A DNA stretch of 64,000 nt from Acidobacteriota bacterium. GTDB taxonomy: Bacteria; Acidobacteriota; Blastocatellia; Pyrinomonadales; Pyrinomonadaceae. The notes below the pieces were generated by a model. That model did not search any database. It was not told the origin of the DNA and saw only the letters and a list, made by a program, of their open reading frames with translations. Where the stretch lies: the NCBI GenBank assembly GCA_019639175.1, contig JAHBSK010000005.1, positions 248,001 to 312,000 of the forward strand. Direction: 5' to 3'. Shown piece after piece: positions 1-7,803 of this stretch; the stretch's first letter is position 1; each line of letters starts with the position of its first letter. The position numbers were made by a program, and so were the translations under genes.

Positions 1-1271
1 TTTGCAAGATTGGCGAGGATCTTTTCCTCAGCCGTTTCGCCGACCGTCGGCAAACCGTCGGTCATAAAGACAAGCATCTTTGGACGGCTGCTGTTGTCAA
101 ATTGTTTTAGGGAAGCAATAAGAGTGTCGTTGATGTTGGTTCCGCCGCTTGGACGCAGCTTTTCGACAAAATTTTCGCCCGTCTTTTTGCCTGCGGCGTC
201 GGCTTTGATCAGGCCCTTTTCCATCAGGTGTTCTTCGCCGGCGAAATTGATCACGTTGAATCTGTCGCCGTCGCGCAGCGTCCTGATGCCGAAAAGAAGC
301 GCCGAACGAGCCTTTTCCATCTTGCCCGTTTCCGCCATCGAACCGCTTGTATCCAGAACAAACACGACATCTTTATTTACAACCTCGCGTTCCGAAATAT
401 CGTCACGCGGCGACAGCATCAGCAGAAAATATCCGTCCTTTCCCGGTTCGCGATAGGTCATCAGCGAAGCGCTCAGGTCATCGCCCGAAACGCCGTAAAA
501 AAGCTGAAGGTCGTTGTCATTGTCCTTTGTTTCAAATGAAACGGTCGCTTTTTTTTCGCCGCTTTTACTGACCTCGATCGCGTGCGAAGGCGAATAGATG
601 TTCCGCAGTTCTTTATCGCCGGTTATGGTTATCTTTCCCGAAACGGTTCCGAAACTCTGCGGAACATTTGCGGTTCCCGTGTTGCTGCGTCCGCGCCAGA
701 GGTTTCGCCCCGTGCCGAGCGGATAACGATATGCGACCGTTCCCGAATCGGCCTTCAGCACCTGCGTGTATGTCAGTTCCAGCTTTTTGTCCGAACGCGG
801 CGGTATCGGAAAAATTGACGCCTGGAGCAGGTTCTTTCCGGCGTATTCCAGAAGTCCCGGATCGCGCTGTGTGCGGACGATCTCATCGTATATCTTTCGC
901 GCCTCTTCACGCGAACGAACCTCGCCGACAAGCTTTTTGCCGTCTTCCCAGATGGCAAATTCCACAACTGAAGCCTCGTCCGGTATCGGAAAGAAATACG
1001 TTCCTTCCAGCGTGTGCGTTGTGTCATTGCGAAATATCTGTTCGACGTGCGTAGTTGCCACCTGTCCTGTGATCTTTGTATCGAGCTTTATCGATTTGAC
1101 CGGCAGGACATTTGGCAAAGGAATTGGCCTTGGTATCGGCGGCCTCGGCGGCCTGCACGGCCGAATATCGCAAATAATAGGCACAATAGTGCCTTGAGCC
1201 ATCGTCGCGGCCGCGCAATAAAACGTCAGAAACGCCGCACAGCCGATCCCCAGAAGGTTTTTGAATCTCAT
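1..1271 (-). CDS. VIT and von Willebrand A domain secreted protein (C-terminus beyond window)
   Basis: The reading frame starts at ATG 1269-1271 after a GGAGAG ribosome site and is still open at base 1, so about 423 codons are visible and the C-terminus is missing. The N-terminus is a signal peptide ending near residue 25 (ATMAQG). Residues of about 45-170 look like a VIT (inter-alpha-trypsin type) domain, with EGTYFFPIPDEASV and SREEARKIYDEIV. A VWA domain begins near residue 300 and carries the MIDAS motif DTSGSM at about 307. Proteins with this pair of domains are exported and bind ligands through a metal ion; some act as stress or adhesion proteins. The true substrate cannot be told. It stands alone, divergent from the gene at 1466. 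Confidence 0.88.
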   Translation of the reverse strand, partial: MRFKNLLGIGCAAFLTFYCAAATMAQGTIVPIICDIRPCRPPRPPIPRPIPLPNVLPVKSIKLDTKITGQVATTHVEQIFRNDTTHTLEGTYFFPIPDEASVVEFAIWEDGKKLVGEVRSREEARKIYDEIVRTQRDPGLLEYAGKNLLQASIFPIPPRSDKKLELTYTQVLKADSGTVAYRYPLGTGRNLWRGRSNTGTANVPQSFGTVSGKITITGDKELRNIYSPSHAIEVSKSGEKKATVSFETKDNDNDLQLFYGVSGDDLSASLMTYREPGKDGYFLLMLSPRDDISEREVVNKDVVFVLDTSGSMAETGKMEKARSALLFGIRTLRDGDRFNVINFAGEEHLMEKGLIKADAAGKKTGENFVEKLRPSGGTNINDTLIASLKQFDNSSRPKMLVFMTDGLPTVGETAEEKILANLA

Positions 1272-1465
1272 TTTTCTCTCCGTCATTTATGAAAACCGGA
1301 CAGTTCTCACACAGTTGGACACCTTAAGGAACGAACAAGGTTGCGGCAACTTGCAATAAATTTTGGGAACTTTTTGAAACTTTTGGTGTCTATAAGTGTG
1401 GTAATATTATCTAAACAGCCTCTTGGCCGCACAAAATTAAAGAAAATTCGGGAGTGTTATCCATT

Positions 1466-3271
1466 ATGACAAGCTCAAGATCATTGATTCTCGCTTTTTG
1501 TATAGGCACTATTTCCCTCTGCGCTCATGCTCAGGAACTGAACACCGAAAACGACCTCTGCAACATTGAGTATGCAAAATTCCTCGCGTCACAGCAGGTC
1601 ACGGAAAGCCGCGCCGTCCGCGAACCTGAAAAACGAATAAAGATACTTATCCGTTCGGCAGAATTTGCATGGAAGATCGACGAACCGGCTGCCCGCGAAT
1701 ATTTCACCGAGGCGTACAAACTTGCGGTTGAAGATTACAATGAACGGGGCATGCGATCAGCGGAACAAAAAGACGGCATCATGACAGTACCCCCTGATAT
1801 GAGGCTTGAGGTTGTGCGTGCCATTGCAAAATTTGACAGCAAATGGATGCAAAAACTGACCGAAGAGATCTTGAAAGAATTTGAAAAAGCAGCCAAAGAC
1901 CGTAAAGGATTTGACAAGACACGTGAGCTTAACACACTGCTCTGGATAGCCGCCGAAATTGCTGACACCGACCCTGACACAAGCTGGTATCTGCTTCGCA
2001 GCGTGATGAAATATGAACTGGATCAGCATTGGTTTCATTCTCTCTATTCGGTCGGAAAAAAGAACCTGAGCATGTCGTCGGCACTCTATCAGGAATTGCT
2101 GATGCGTTATCAGAATGAACCGCCGCAAAGGCTGCTTTATCTCGCCGGATATCCTTTTGCCTCTGACCGCTCCATCGGGATCGATAAATATCAGGTATCC
2201 AACACACCGCCGCCCGATCTGACGCCGGACGTCGAGCTTCAGCGAAGATTCATCGAAGTGTTTTTTAACCGCATCAATGCGTACGCAAACGATCCCCAAC
2301 TGCGGATGCAGCCGCCCGGCGAATCATATCGCCTGCCGGAGGTCGCATATATGGCCTCTGCCCTGGACGACCTTGAGCCGCACATCATGACAACGCTGCC
2401 ATTTTTGCTGTCACGGTTTTCGGCGGCAAAGGCGCAGGTTGCGTCTATGATGACCGAAGAGATCAAAAAGAATATGGACACGCGGGCCGGTTACACCAGC
2501 CAGATGCCGTTGAGTTTTGAAGAAAGGATCGCGTTGCTGGAAGAAGCCGACAAGGAAGGCAAGCTTGAAGATTCTATGATAATCGGCCTTGTCACATTCT
2601 GGGGTAAAAGGACGGATGACAACTTCAAACAACTGGAGCCGTGGCTGGACAAAATAAAGGAAGAATCTCCGCGTGTCTCTTCGACAAGTTATTTTTGGTA
2701 TAAACGTGCTGACCTGGCGATAAAGGAAAACCGCTTCGCCGATGCCAATAAATATGCACAGCGCGTTCCCGAACTTGAACACCGGGCGATACTCGCTTTT
2801 GATCTGGCGAGGGCACAGCTTGAAAGCATAAATGACGCAGCCTCCGCCTATCAGACGCTTGCCGAGGTGGCAAAACTCGCGCGGACAATGGACGAATCGC
2901 CCGTGAAGGCAAAGATACTGCTCGGACTGGCACATCAGTACGAAAAGATGAATCTCAGTTTTGCGATGGAGGAACTGGCAGAAGCGGTTAGAGTGCTGAA
3001 CAGGCAGAAAGATCCTGATATGTCTTCTTCCTCGATCTTTAGGGTCATAAAAGGCGAAAAATACACTTTTTATGCGATGCTGACCGCTCCGGGCTTCAAT
3101 ATAGAAGACACATTTCGGAAAATGGGCGAGGCTGATTTTGGAATGACGCTTTCTAACGCAAAAGCTCTTGATGATCGTTATCTGCGGACGATCGCGGTTA
3201 TCAACTCTGCCCGTCTATGCTCCGAAAGGCCGCTGATCGCAGAAGCGGATGATTCAGACGAGGGCCTTTAA
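1466..3271 (+). CDS. Secreted helical-repeat protein of unknown function
   Basis: A 601-residue protein. ATG 1466 is preferred over the in-frame GTG at 1454 because GGGAG lies about 11 bases upstream and because it gives a clean signal peptide (MTSSRSLILAFCIGTISLCAHA, then QEL). The rest is almost wholly charged and helical, with TPR-like stretches: 'FADANKYAQRVPELEHRAIL' near residue 425 and 'LLGLAHQYEKMNLSFAMEEL' near 490 resemble helix pairs. No catalytic motif was recognised. Such long secreted or periplasmic helical proteins are frequent in Acidobacteriota and are usually left as hypothetical. No operon partner: the next 356 bases carry only repeats. Confidence 0.75.
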   Translation: MTSSRSLILAFCIGTISLCAHAQELNTENDLCNIEYAKFLASQQVTESRAVREPEKRIKILIRSAEFAWKIDEPAAREYFTEAYKLAVEDYNERGMRSAEQKDGIMTVPPDMRLEVVRAIAKFDSKWMQKLTEEILKEFEKAAKDRKGFDKTRELNTLLWIAAEIADTDPDTSWYLLRSVMKYELDQHWFHSLYSVGKKNLSMSSALYQELLMRYQNEPPQRLLYLAGYPFASDRSIGIDKYQVSNTPPPDLTPDVELQRRFIEVFFNRINAYANDPQLRMQPPGESYRLPEVAYMASALDDLEPHIMTTLPFLLSRFSAAKAQVASMMTEEIKKNMDTRAGYTSQMPLSFEERIALLEEADKEGKLEDSMIIGLVTFWGKRTDDNFKQLEPWLDKIKEESPRVSSTSYFWYKRADLAIKENRFADANKYAQRVPELEHRAILAFDLARAQLESINDAASAYQTLAEVAKLARTMDESPVKAKILLGLAHQYEKMNLSFAMEELAEAVRVLNRQKDPDMSSSSIFRVIKGEKYTFYAMLTAPGFNIEDTFRKMGEADFGMTLSNAKALDDRYLRTIAVINSARLCSERPLIAEADDSDEGL

Positions 3272-3331
3272 AAAGGATATTTCGATTGCCGTCAGTTTTG
3301 GTTGGAGGTTGGCGGCGGTTTCAAAAATAGA

Positions 3332-3534
3332 TCCCGAAGGGATGTGTGAAAATAGCCCGCCGATTCATCGGTGGGTAAAGTGGGTAAAGAAAATAAATAT
3401 TTGCGAGTCCCGTAGGGACGACTGCAATGCCGATGTTTGCAAAACCCCATCCGTCCCGCCGGGACTGGTTGGAAATGATCGATGCTTTCCCGCCGATAAA
3501 TCGGTGGGCTATTTTCGACAAGTCCCTTCGGGAC
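3332..3534. repeat. REP-like cluster: two inverted long units and four small hairpins
   Basis: The gap 3272-3627 holds no gene. It contains a unit at 3332-3375 (TCCCGAAGGGA, then GAAAATAGCCC, then CGCCGATTCATCGG) and the same unit in opposite orientation at 3489-3534 (CGCCGATAAATCGG, GGGCTATTTTC, GTCCCTTCGGGAC). Two further hairpins of the same core lie between them: GTCCCGTAGGGAC at 3407-3419 and GTCCCGCCGGGAC at 3453-3465. The four hairpins share a GTCCC/GGGAC stem with different two- or three-base loops. This is the layout of REP/BIME-type elements, which in other bacteria are spread by Y1 (RAYT) transposases; no such enzyme is in the window. Confidence 0.75.
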
Positions 3535-3627
3535 AAAATACCGTGTTTTGACACGGATTCTGACGCCAGAGTCAATTTATTGATCGCGTCTCCTAGTTTG
3601 GACACCCTAAACAGCGCTCCGAAATTC

Positions 3628-4338
3628 TCACGGCCGGTCGTTCTCTATCTCATCCAGCGCTTTTTCGATCTCGCGTTCGACGCGGTTGCGGAGGCGTTCC
3701 GTCAGGTCATCCGCCTTTTGCAGGTTCAGTTCCAGCGATGAACGGTTTCGCCTGATCTCCGTGAGCAGGCTTTGCAGGTTGTTGATCTCTGATTCAAGCT
3801 GGCGGCGCCGGCTTTCCCGTAATTCCTCAGGGCGGAGCGAACCCGCGACCGCGACCGACCTTTCTATCATTTCCGGCCTGATGTCTATCTGAAGCGAATC
3901 GAGTTTTGAAACGACCGAGTTCTCTTTTTCGATCATCTCAAAAAGCTGTTTTCGGAGCAGGTCTGAACGCTGCTCTGATTTGGAAAGAATGTCCAGATTC
4001 ATCATCAGACGGCGCTGAATGGCATCTGTGTCTTTCGACCTTTCGGCTTCCAATGCCGCAATGCGAAGGCGAAGTTCTTCGACCGTGTCGGACGAACGTG
4101 TCTCCTGCTCGTCCTCATCATCCGGCCTGTCCGCCGCTGCAAGATCTTCCGCCCGGCTGATGATAATTGCCTCACCGGAAAGCGGCCTCGGCGTTGGCGT
4201 CGGCGTTGCACGTCCCGCCGGCCGCGTCGGCGTTCGCGTTTGTGCCGATGCGTCATCAATGCCTGCCAGACAGACAAAGCCCAAAGCGGTCATTGCGGCC
4301 AAGATCCCAATATCTTTCTTAAATTTTTCCGTGACCAT
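3628..4338 (-). CDS. Exported coiled-coil protein
   Basis: 236 residues from ATG 4336-4338; the open frame extends further upstream, but this start has AAGGA about eight bases before it and begins a signal-peptide-like N-terminus (MVTEKFKKDIGILAAMTALG, ending near DDASAQ). A Thr/Pro-rich stretch (TRTPTRPAGRATPTPTPRP) follows, then an acidic linker and a long coiled coil from about residue 90 to the end, rich in Leu, Glu, Arg and Lys. Probably an anchored or periplasmic structural or regulatory protein; function unknown. It overlaps the end of the preceding 94-residue gene by 20 bases, which suggests translational coupling. Confidence 0.72.
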   Translation of the reverse strand: MVTEKFKKDIGILAAMTALGFVCLAGIDDASAQTRTPTRPAGRATPTPTPRPLSGEAIIISRAEDLAAADRPDDEDEQETRSSDTVEELRLRIAALEAERSKDTDAIQRRLMMNLDILSKSEQRSDLLRKQLFEMIEKENSVVSKLDSLQIDIRPEMIERSVAVAGSLRPEELRESRRRQLESEINNLQSLLTEIRRNRSSLELNLQKADDLTERLRNRVEREIEKALDEIENDRP

Positions 4339-4603
4339 TGCGTTTTTCCTTTTCCGGTTTGTCCGGAATGAAATCACCTGTAAAAAGCTCGACGCCGTTC
4401 TTGACCAGCCCGACAACGGGAAGCGCGTCAAGGCCGGAATTTATCACGCCTTTGACCACGCCCTTTCGGCGAATATCTGTCCCGACCAGTGCGAGAACGA
4501 CGACCGTGCCGCCAAAAGGAAGCATTTTGGCCCCGCGTTTGAAAAGCTGCCATCCGCCGGCTCGGGCCAGTTTTCTCGATATTGAGCTTTTGTCTTTTGC
4601 CAT
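4319..4603 (-). CDS. Small basic protein with a hydrophobic segment, function unknown
   Basis: 94 residues, start ATG 4601-4603 with only a weak ribosome site. The N-terminus is Lys/Arg rich (MAKDKSSISRKLARAGGW), then a hydrophobic stretch at about 27-41 (MLPFGGTVVVLALVG) and a second, milder one near 60-68. It ends in a charged tail. It overlaps the start of the coiled-coil gene by 20 bases and is transcribed just before it, so the two form a small operon. Probably membrane associated. No family recognised. Confidence 0.62.
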   Translation of the reverse strand: MAKDKSSISRKLARAGGWQLFKRGAKMLPFGGTVVVLALVGTDIRRKGVVKGVINSGLDALPVVGLVKNGVELFTGDFIPDKPEKEKRNGHGKI

Positions 4604-4716
4604 CTGTTAAAAGCCTTTTCCGGTATCAAAGTTTATACTTGCTTTATTCGGATGACAACAGCATACTTTTGTTTGCACGAATTGTTCGCATATAAGTTCC
4701 ATTTTTTGCCCATTCT

Positions 4717-5688
4717 ATGACGCTTTCGGTCAACACTCTTTCAAAAAGGCACGGCCCTGACTGGGTTCTGAGAGACGTCTCTTTTGACGCCGCAAAAAGC
4801 GAGATAACAGGTGTTTTCGGCGCCAAAGGCAGCGGAAAAACGACGCTTTTGCGGCTGATAGCAGGACTGGAATCAGCCAACGGCGGAACGATAACATTTG
4901 ACGGAACAAGCGTTTCGGGCCTGTCGGACGGACGCCTTGCGTTCATCCCGACCATTCCCGCCAGCCCGTTCTGGCAGCGTGCTCTGGGCGGCGCAAAGGC
5001 GGACACGGTCGATATTGCAAAACGTCAGGAAGATGCGATCGACCTTGCCGTTAACGGCCCCGCCGAACTGATCCTGCTGGATGACGCGTTCTGCTTTTTT
5101 GATCCCGTGACCCGACATCAGGTCACGACGCGAACCATCGAAGCCGTTCGCGCGGCAGGCAAGACCGTGATCTATGCGGCGAATGATTTCAACAGCCTGT
5201 TCGAACTTTGCGACAACGCCATAGTGCTTTCCGGCGGTTACGTCGGACAGACAGGTTCTCCGGCGGAAATATATCAGCAGCCCGCAACCGTCGAGATAGC
5301 ACGAATAACCGGCGACAATAATCTGTTCGAGGCCCGGCGGCTGTCATCGAAAAATGCCGACCTGCCCGAATTTCAGACCATCGTCGGCGAACACCGCCTG
5401 TTTGCCAAAAAAACGGACATCGGCGGCCTCGGCGCCATAAACCGCAATGTGATGCTTTCGATCAGGCCAGAAAATATATCTATCTCATTCGGTGCATCAT
5501 TTCCCGAAGATAATCTGCTCAAGGCGACCGTTACGGATGCAAAATTTCTCGGGCCGCATACACGCGTCGGGCTGGACGCGGGCGGTCTGCGGCTCGAAGC
5601 CATGGTGCCGCGGCTTGTCGGCCTCGATGTCGGCGAGGAATGCATGGTCGGCCTGCCGCCCGACCGTGTTGTGGTGTTGAAGCAGTGA
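4717..5688 (+). CDS. Degenerate ABC-transporter ATPase with C-terminal TOBE-like domain
   Basis: 323 residues. The fold is that of MalK/UgpC-type import ATPases: Walker A GAKGSGKT at 34-41, a Walker B-like LILLDDAF near 118-125, and a C-terminal TOBE-like region from about 240 (VMLSIRPENISI, then LLKATVTDAKFLG). Several catalytic elements are altered. There is no LSGGQ signature (ALGGAKADTVDIAKRQ stands at its place), the Walker B Glu is Asp (LLDDA instead of LLDEP), the H-loop His appears as Asn (YAAND where YVTHD is usual), and the Q-loop is not recognisable. No permease or binding protein is nearby. It may bind ATP without efficient hydrolysis, as a regulatory pseudo-ATPase, or be decaying; the intact frame and start argue it is still made. 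Confidence 0.8.
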   Translation: MTLSVNTLSKRHGPDWVLRDVSFDAAKSEITGVFGAKGSGKTTLLRLIAGLESANGGTITFDGTSVSGLSDGRLAFIPTIPASPFWQRALGGAKADTVDIAKRQEDAIDLAVNGPAELILLDDAFCFFDPVTRHQVTTRTIEAVRAAGKTVIYAANDFNSLFELCDNAIVLSGGYVGQTGSPAEIYQQPATVEIARITGDNNLFEARRLSSKNADLPEFQTIVGEHRLFAKKTDIGGLGAINRNVMLSIRPENISISFGASFPEDNLLKATVTDAKFLGPHTRVGLDAGGLRLEAMVPRLVGLDVGEECMVGLPPDRVVVLKQ

Positions 5689-5714
5689 GACTTTTAGTCG
5701 TTTGTCATTGGTCA

Positions 5715-5973
5715 TTTGTCCTTTGATCTTTGGGCTTTGGGCTTTGATCTTTGACCTTTGATCTTTGACCTTTGATCTTTGATTTTTGATCTTTGATCTT
5801 TGATCTTTGACCTTTGATCTTTGTCCTTTGATTTTTGACCTTTGATCTTTGTCCTTAGATCTTTGGGCTTTGGAATATGAAATCTTAAATTTAAAATTTG
5901 AAATATCAGAAATGCGGAATTTAGAATCTAAGATCTGGAATCTGGGATCTGGAATCTGAAATCGAAATCTGGA
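5715..5973. repeat. Period-7 degenerate tandem arrays (CTTTGAT type and ATCTGGA type)
   Basis: The 424-base gap 5689-6112 has no gene. Bases 5715-5873 are about 22 tandem heptamers of the form CTTTGAT, with variants CTTTGAC, CTTTGTC, CTTTGGG and TTTTGAT. After an A/T-rich stretch, 5924-5973 is a second heptamer array of the form ATCTGGA/ATCTGGG. The heptamer unit drifts in sequence but the 7-base step is kept. A terminator and a 25-bp tandem repeat follow. Confidence 0.9.
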
Positions 5974-6027
5974 CAAAAAAAGGGCCGCCAAAAGTTTCTT
6001 TTCAACCTTTTGGACGGCCTTTTCTTT
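5974..6027. terminator. Bidirectional rho-independent terminator between convergent genes
   Basis: A-tract at 5974-5981, stem GGCCGCCAAAAG pairing with CTTTTGGACGGCC (one bulge), then TTTTCTTTT. Runs of A before and T after the stem let it end transcription from both the ABC ATPase gene (plus) and the OmpA gene (minus). Confidence 0.85.
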
Positions 6028-6028
6028 T

Positions 6029-6102
6029 GTCTGATGCTCATTGCATCAATATTGTCTGATGCTCGTTGCATCAATATTGTCTGATGCTCATTGCATCAAT
6101 AT
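6029..6102. repeat. Three tandem 25-bp repeats, each a small hairpin
   Basis: Copies start at 6029, 6054 and 6079; copies one and three are identical over the shared length and copy two has one base change (CTCATTG to CTCGTTG). Each contains TGATGC and GCATCA separated by five bases, so each copy can form a six-pair hairpin. The array lies just 3' of the OmpA-family stop codon and before the terminator, so it is in the 3' end of that transcript. Confidence 0.9.
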
Positions 6103-6112
6103 CAGATGGACA

Positions 6113-7669
6113 TCAGATCGACGGGACAATTATCAGTTGTACCCGGCGGTTCTTTGCCCGGTTCCGAGCGGTGTTGTTCGGGGCGACCGGTATTGCCGAA
6201 CCCAATCCTCTAGCCTCGATGCGGTTGTTCGGGATACCGAATATCGACAGCCTTTCCGCAATTACCGATGACCGCTGTCTGGTCAGCGACTCCAGCTCCG
6301 CCGCGTCTCCCTGATTGTCCGTGTGTGATTCGATCTCGATCTTGTAATCGGGGTTGCTCGCCAAAACCTCGCCGAGCGAACTCAGCCTGACATCGGCGTT
6401 CGGAGCAAAAGCTGCCGACCTCGGATCTGACCAGAACGTTTCCGGCAGCGTCAGAATGATGCCGCGTTCGCTTTTTGAAACGGTGCCGAATCGGCGGAGC
6501 GATTGCAGAAAAGATGTCTCATTTGACTGCATGTTCTTCAGGCGGGTTTCACGCTCCTGTCTTTCCGCTTCCGCCTTGCGTTCGTTCTCGATGGCGTCCA
6601 GCTTTGCCTTTGTGTTCGCGGCCTCGGTGCGGGTCTTGCCCAGGTCTTCGCTCAAACGGACGTTCTCGCCACGCAGGTCGCGTATCTGCCGGAGCGAATT
6701 GGCAACATCGCGTTCGGACAGTTCGCGTCCGCGCCGTTCCTCCGCCAACTGCCGCTTGAGGTCTTCTATCTCCGCCTGCAGTTCGTCTATCTTGTTCTCG
6801 ACCTTTCGCATTTCTGCGTCGGCCCTTATCTGTTCGTTACGCGCCTCTCGTGCCTGCCCGCGGCTGCCGGCGGCGGTTTCCGCCTGAACCGCCATGCTTA
6901 TCGCCCGGCGTGCGGTTATGTCAACCTCGTCCTCTTTTCTCCCTGCCTTCCACGCATCCTCGGCGTTTTGCAACAGCGATGCTGCCTCGGCAAGTTCCTC
7001 GGCGGCGTCACGGTCGGCACCGGCATATTTTGCCAGGGCAACGGCCTGTTTTGCCTGAAGTATGGTCGAAGGCGTCTTGGAATAATCGATCTCGGCTATT
7101 TCCGGTGTCCGCACATCACGGAAAAAATCGCTCGAATTGCCAAAATACTGAACCGCCGCCGAGGTCGTCAGTTGACGGCCGCTCCGGGCGACCGGGCTGA
7201 GGTTCTCCAGCATTATCTCCTGGCTTGGCCGTGCCACCAGAAAATGCGGCTCGGCGGTGATGATAAGCGCAAAGGTCTGAAGTTTTGTCGTAACGCTGAT
7301 CTTAGAATCAAATTCAAAAAAGCCCCGGCGTTTTATTTCGCCAAGGTTGTCCACCTGTCCTTCGGGCGAGATGGCCCACAGGACGTAGGTCGCGTAACCG
7401 CGTCCAAGCTCAAAAGGCCTCGGCATTTTTGACACCGAAAGGTCTATCTCGCTGCCGTTGCGCGAGGTTCGCCGAACTGTCGCCCGTCCTGCCATTCGCG
7501 GAAAACGTGTTGTCCCGCGAAACTGAACTGTGACGCGCTCATTCAGCGGATAGGTTATCGCTGTGGTTCGCCGCGCCATGTCGGCCTGTGCAAATGCGGG
7601 GACAGCCATTCCGGCCGCCGCAAAAAGAAGTGCTGCTAGAAATCCCGTTAAAGCTCGATCTAATTTCAT
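6113..7669 (-). CDS. OmpA-family outer membrane/peptidoglycan-binding protein
   Basis: 518 residues from ATG 7667-7669, after GGAGAG; longer in-frame starts would bury the signal peptide (MKLDRALTGFLAALLFAAAG, cleavage near AFAQA). Residues of about 35-170 form a beta-rich N-terminal region of unknown type. A long coiled coil runs from roughly 245 to 375 (EMRKVENKIDELQAEIEDLK and onward). The C-terminal OmpA domain at about 400-515 has IEIESHTDNQGD and the basic NRAKNRRVQLII that binds diaminopimelate of peptidoglycan. No beta-barrel precedes it, so it is a periplasmic tether rather than a porin. Tandem hairpins and a terminator follow. Confidence 0.87.
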   Translation of the reverse strand: MKLDRALTGFLAALLFAAAGMAVPAFAQADMARRTTAITYPLNERVTVQFRGTTRFPRMAGRATVRRTSRNGSEIDLSVSKMPRPFELGRGYATYVLWAISPEGQVDNLGEIKRRGFFEFDSKISVTTKLQTFALIITAEPHFLVARPSQEIMLENLSPVARSGRQLTTSAAVQYFGNSSDFFRDVRTPEIAEIDYSKTPSTILQAKQAVALAKYAGADRDAAEELAEAASLLQNAEDAWKAGRKEDEVDITARRAISMAVQAETAAGSRGQAREARNEQIRADAEMRKVENKIDELQAEIEDLKRQLAEERRGRELSERDVANSLRQIRDLRGENVRLSEDLGKTRTEAANTKAKLDAIENERKAEAERQERETRLKNMQSNETSFLQSLRRFGTVSKSERGIILTLPETFWSDPRSAAFAPNADVRLSSLGEVLASNPDYKIEIESHTDNQGDAAELESLTRQRSSVIAERLSIFGIPNNRIEARGLGSAIPVAPNNTARNRAKNRRVQLIIVPSI

Positions 7670-7803
7670 TGGTATTCTCTCCGGATAAGAAGACTCTAGT
7701 TGAAGATGCCATATCGCGGTACCGGGTTGCAAACATACTTGGCAATGTCCGAATCGTGGACAACCGCCCTTCAGGTAACGTATAGTCGTTTGTTTACTGG
7801 CAA

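Noticed and set aside
6029..6102. Possible CRISPR array
   Set aside because: The 25-base units follow each other without spacers; no cas gene is near.
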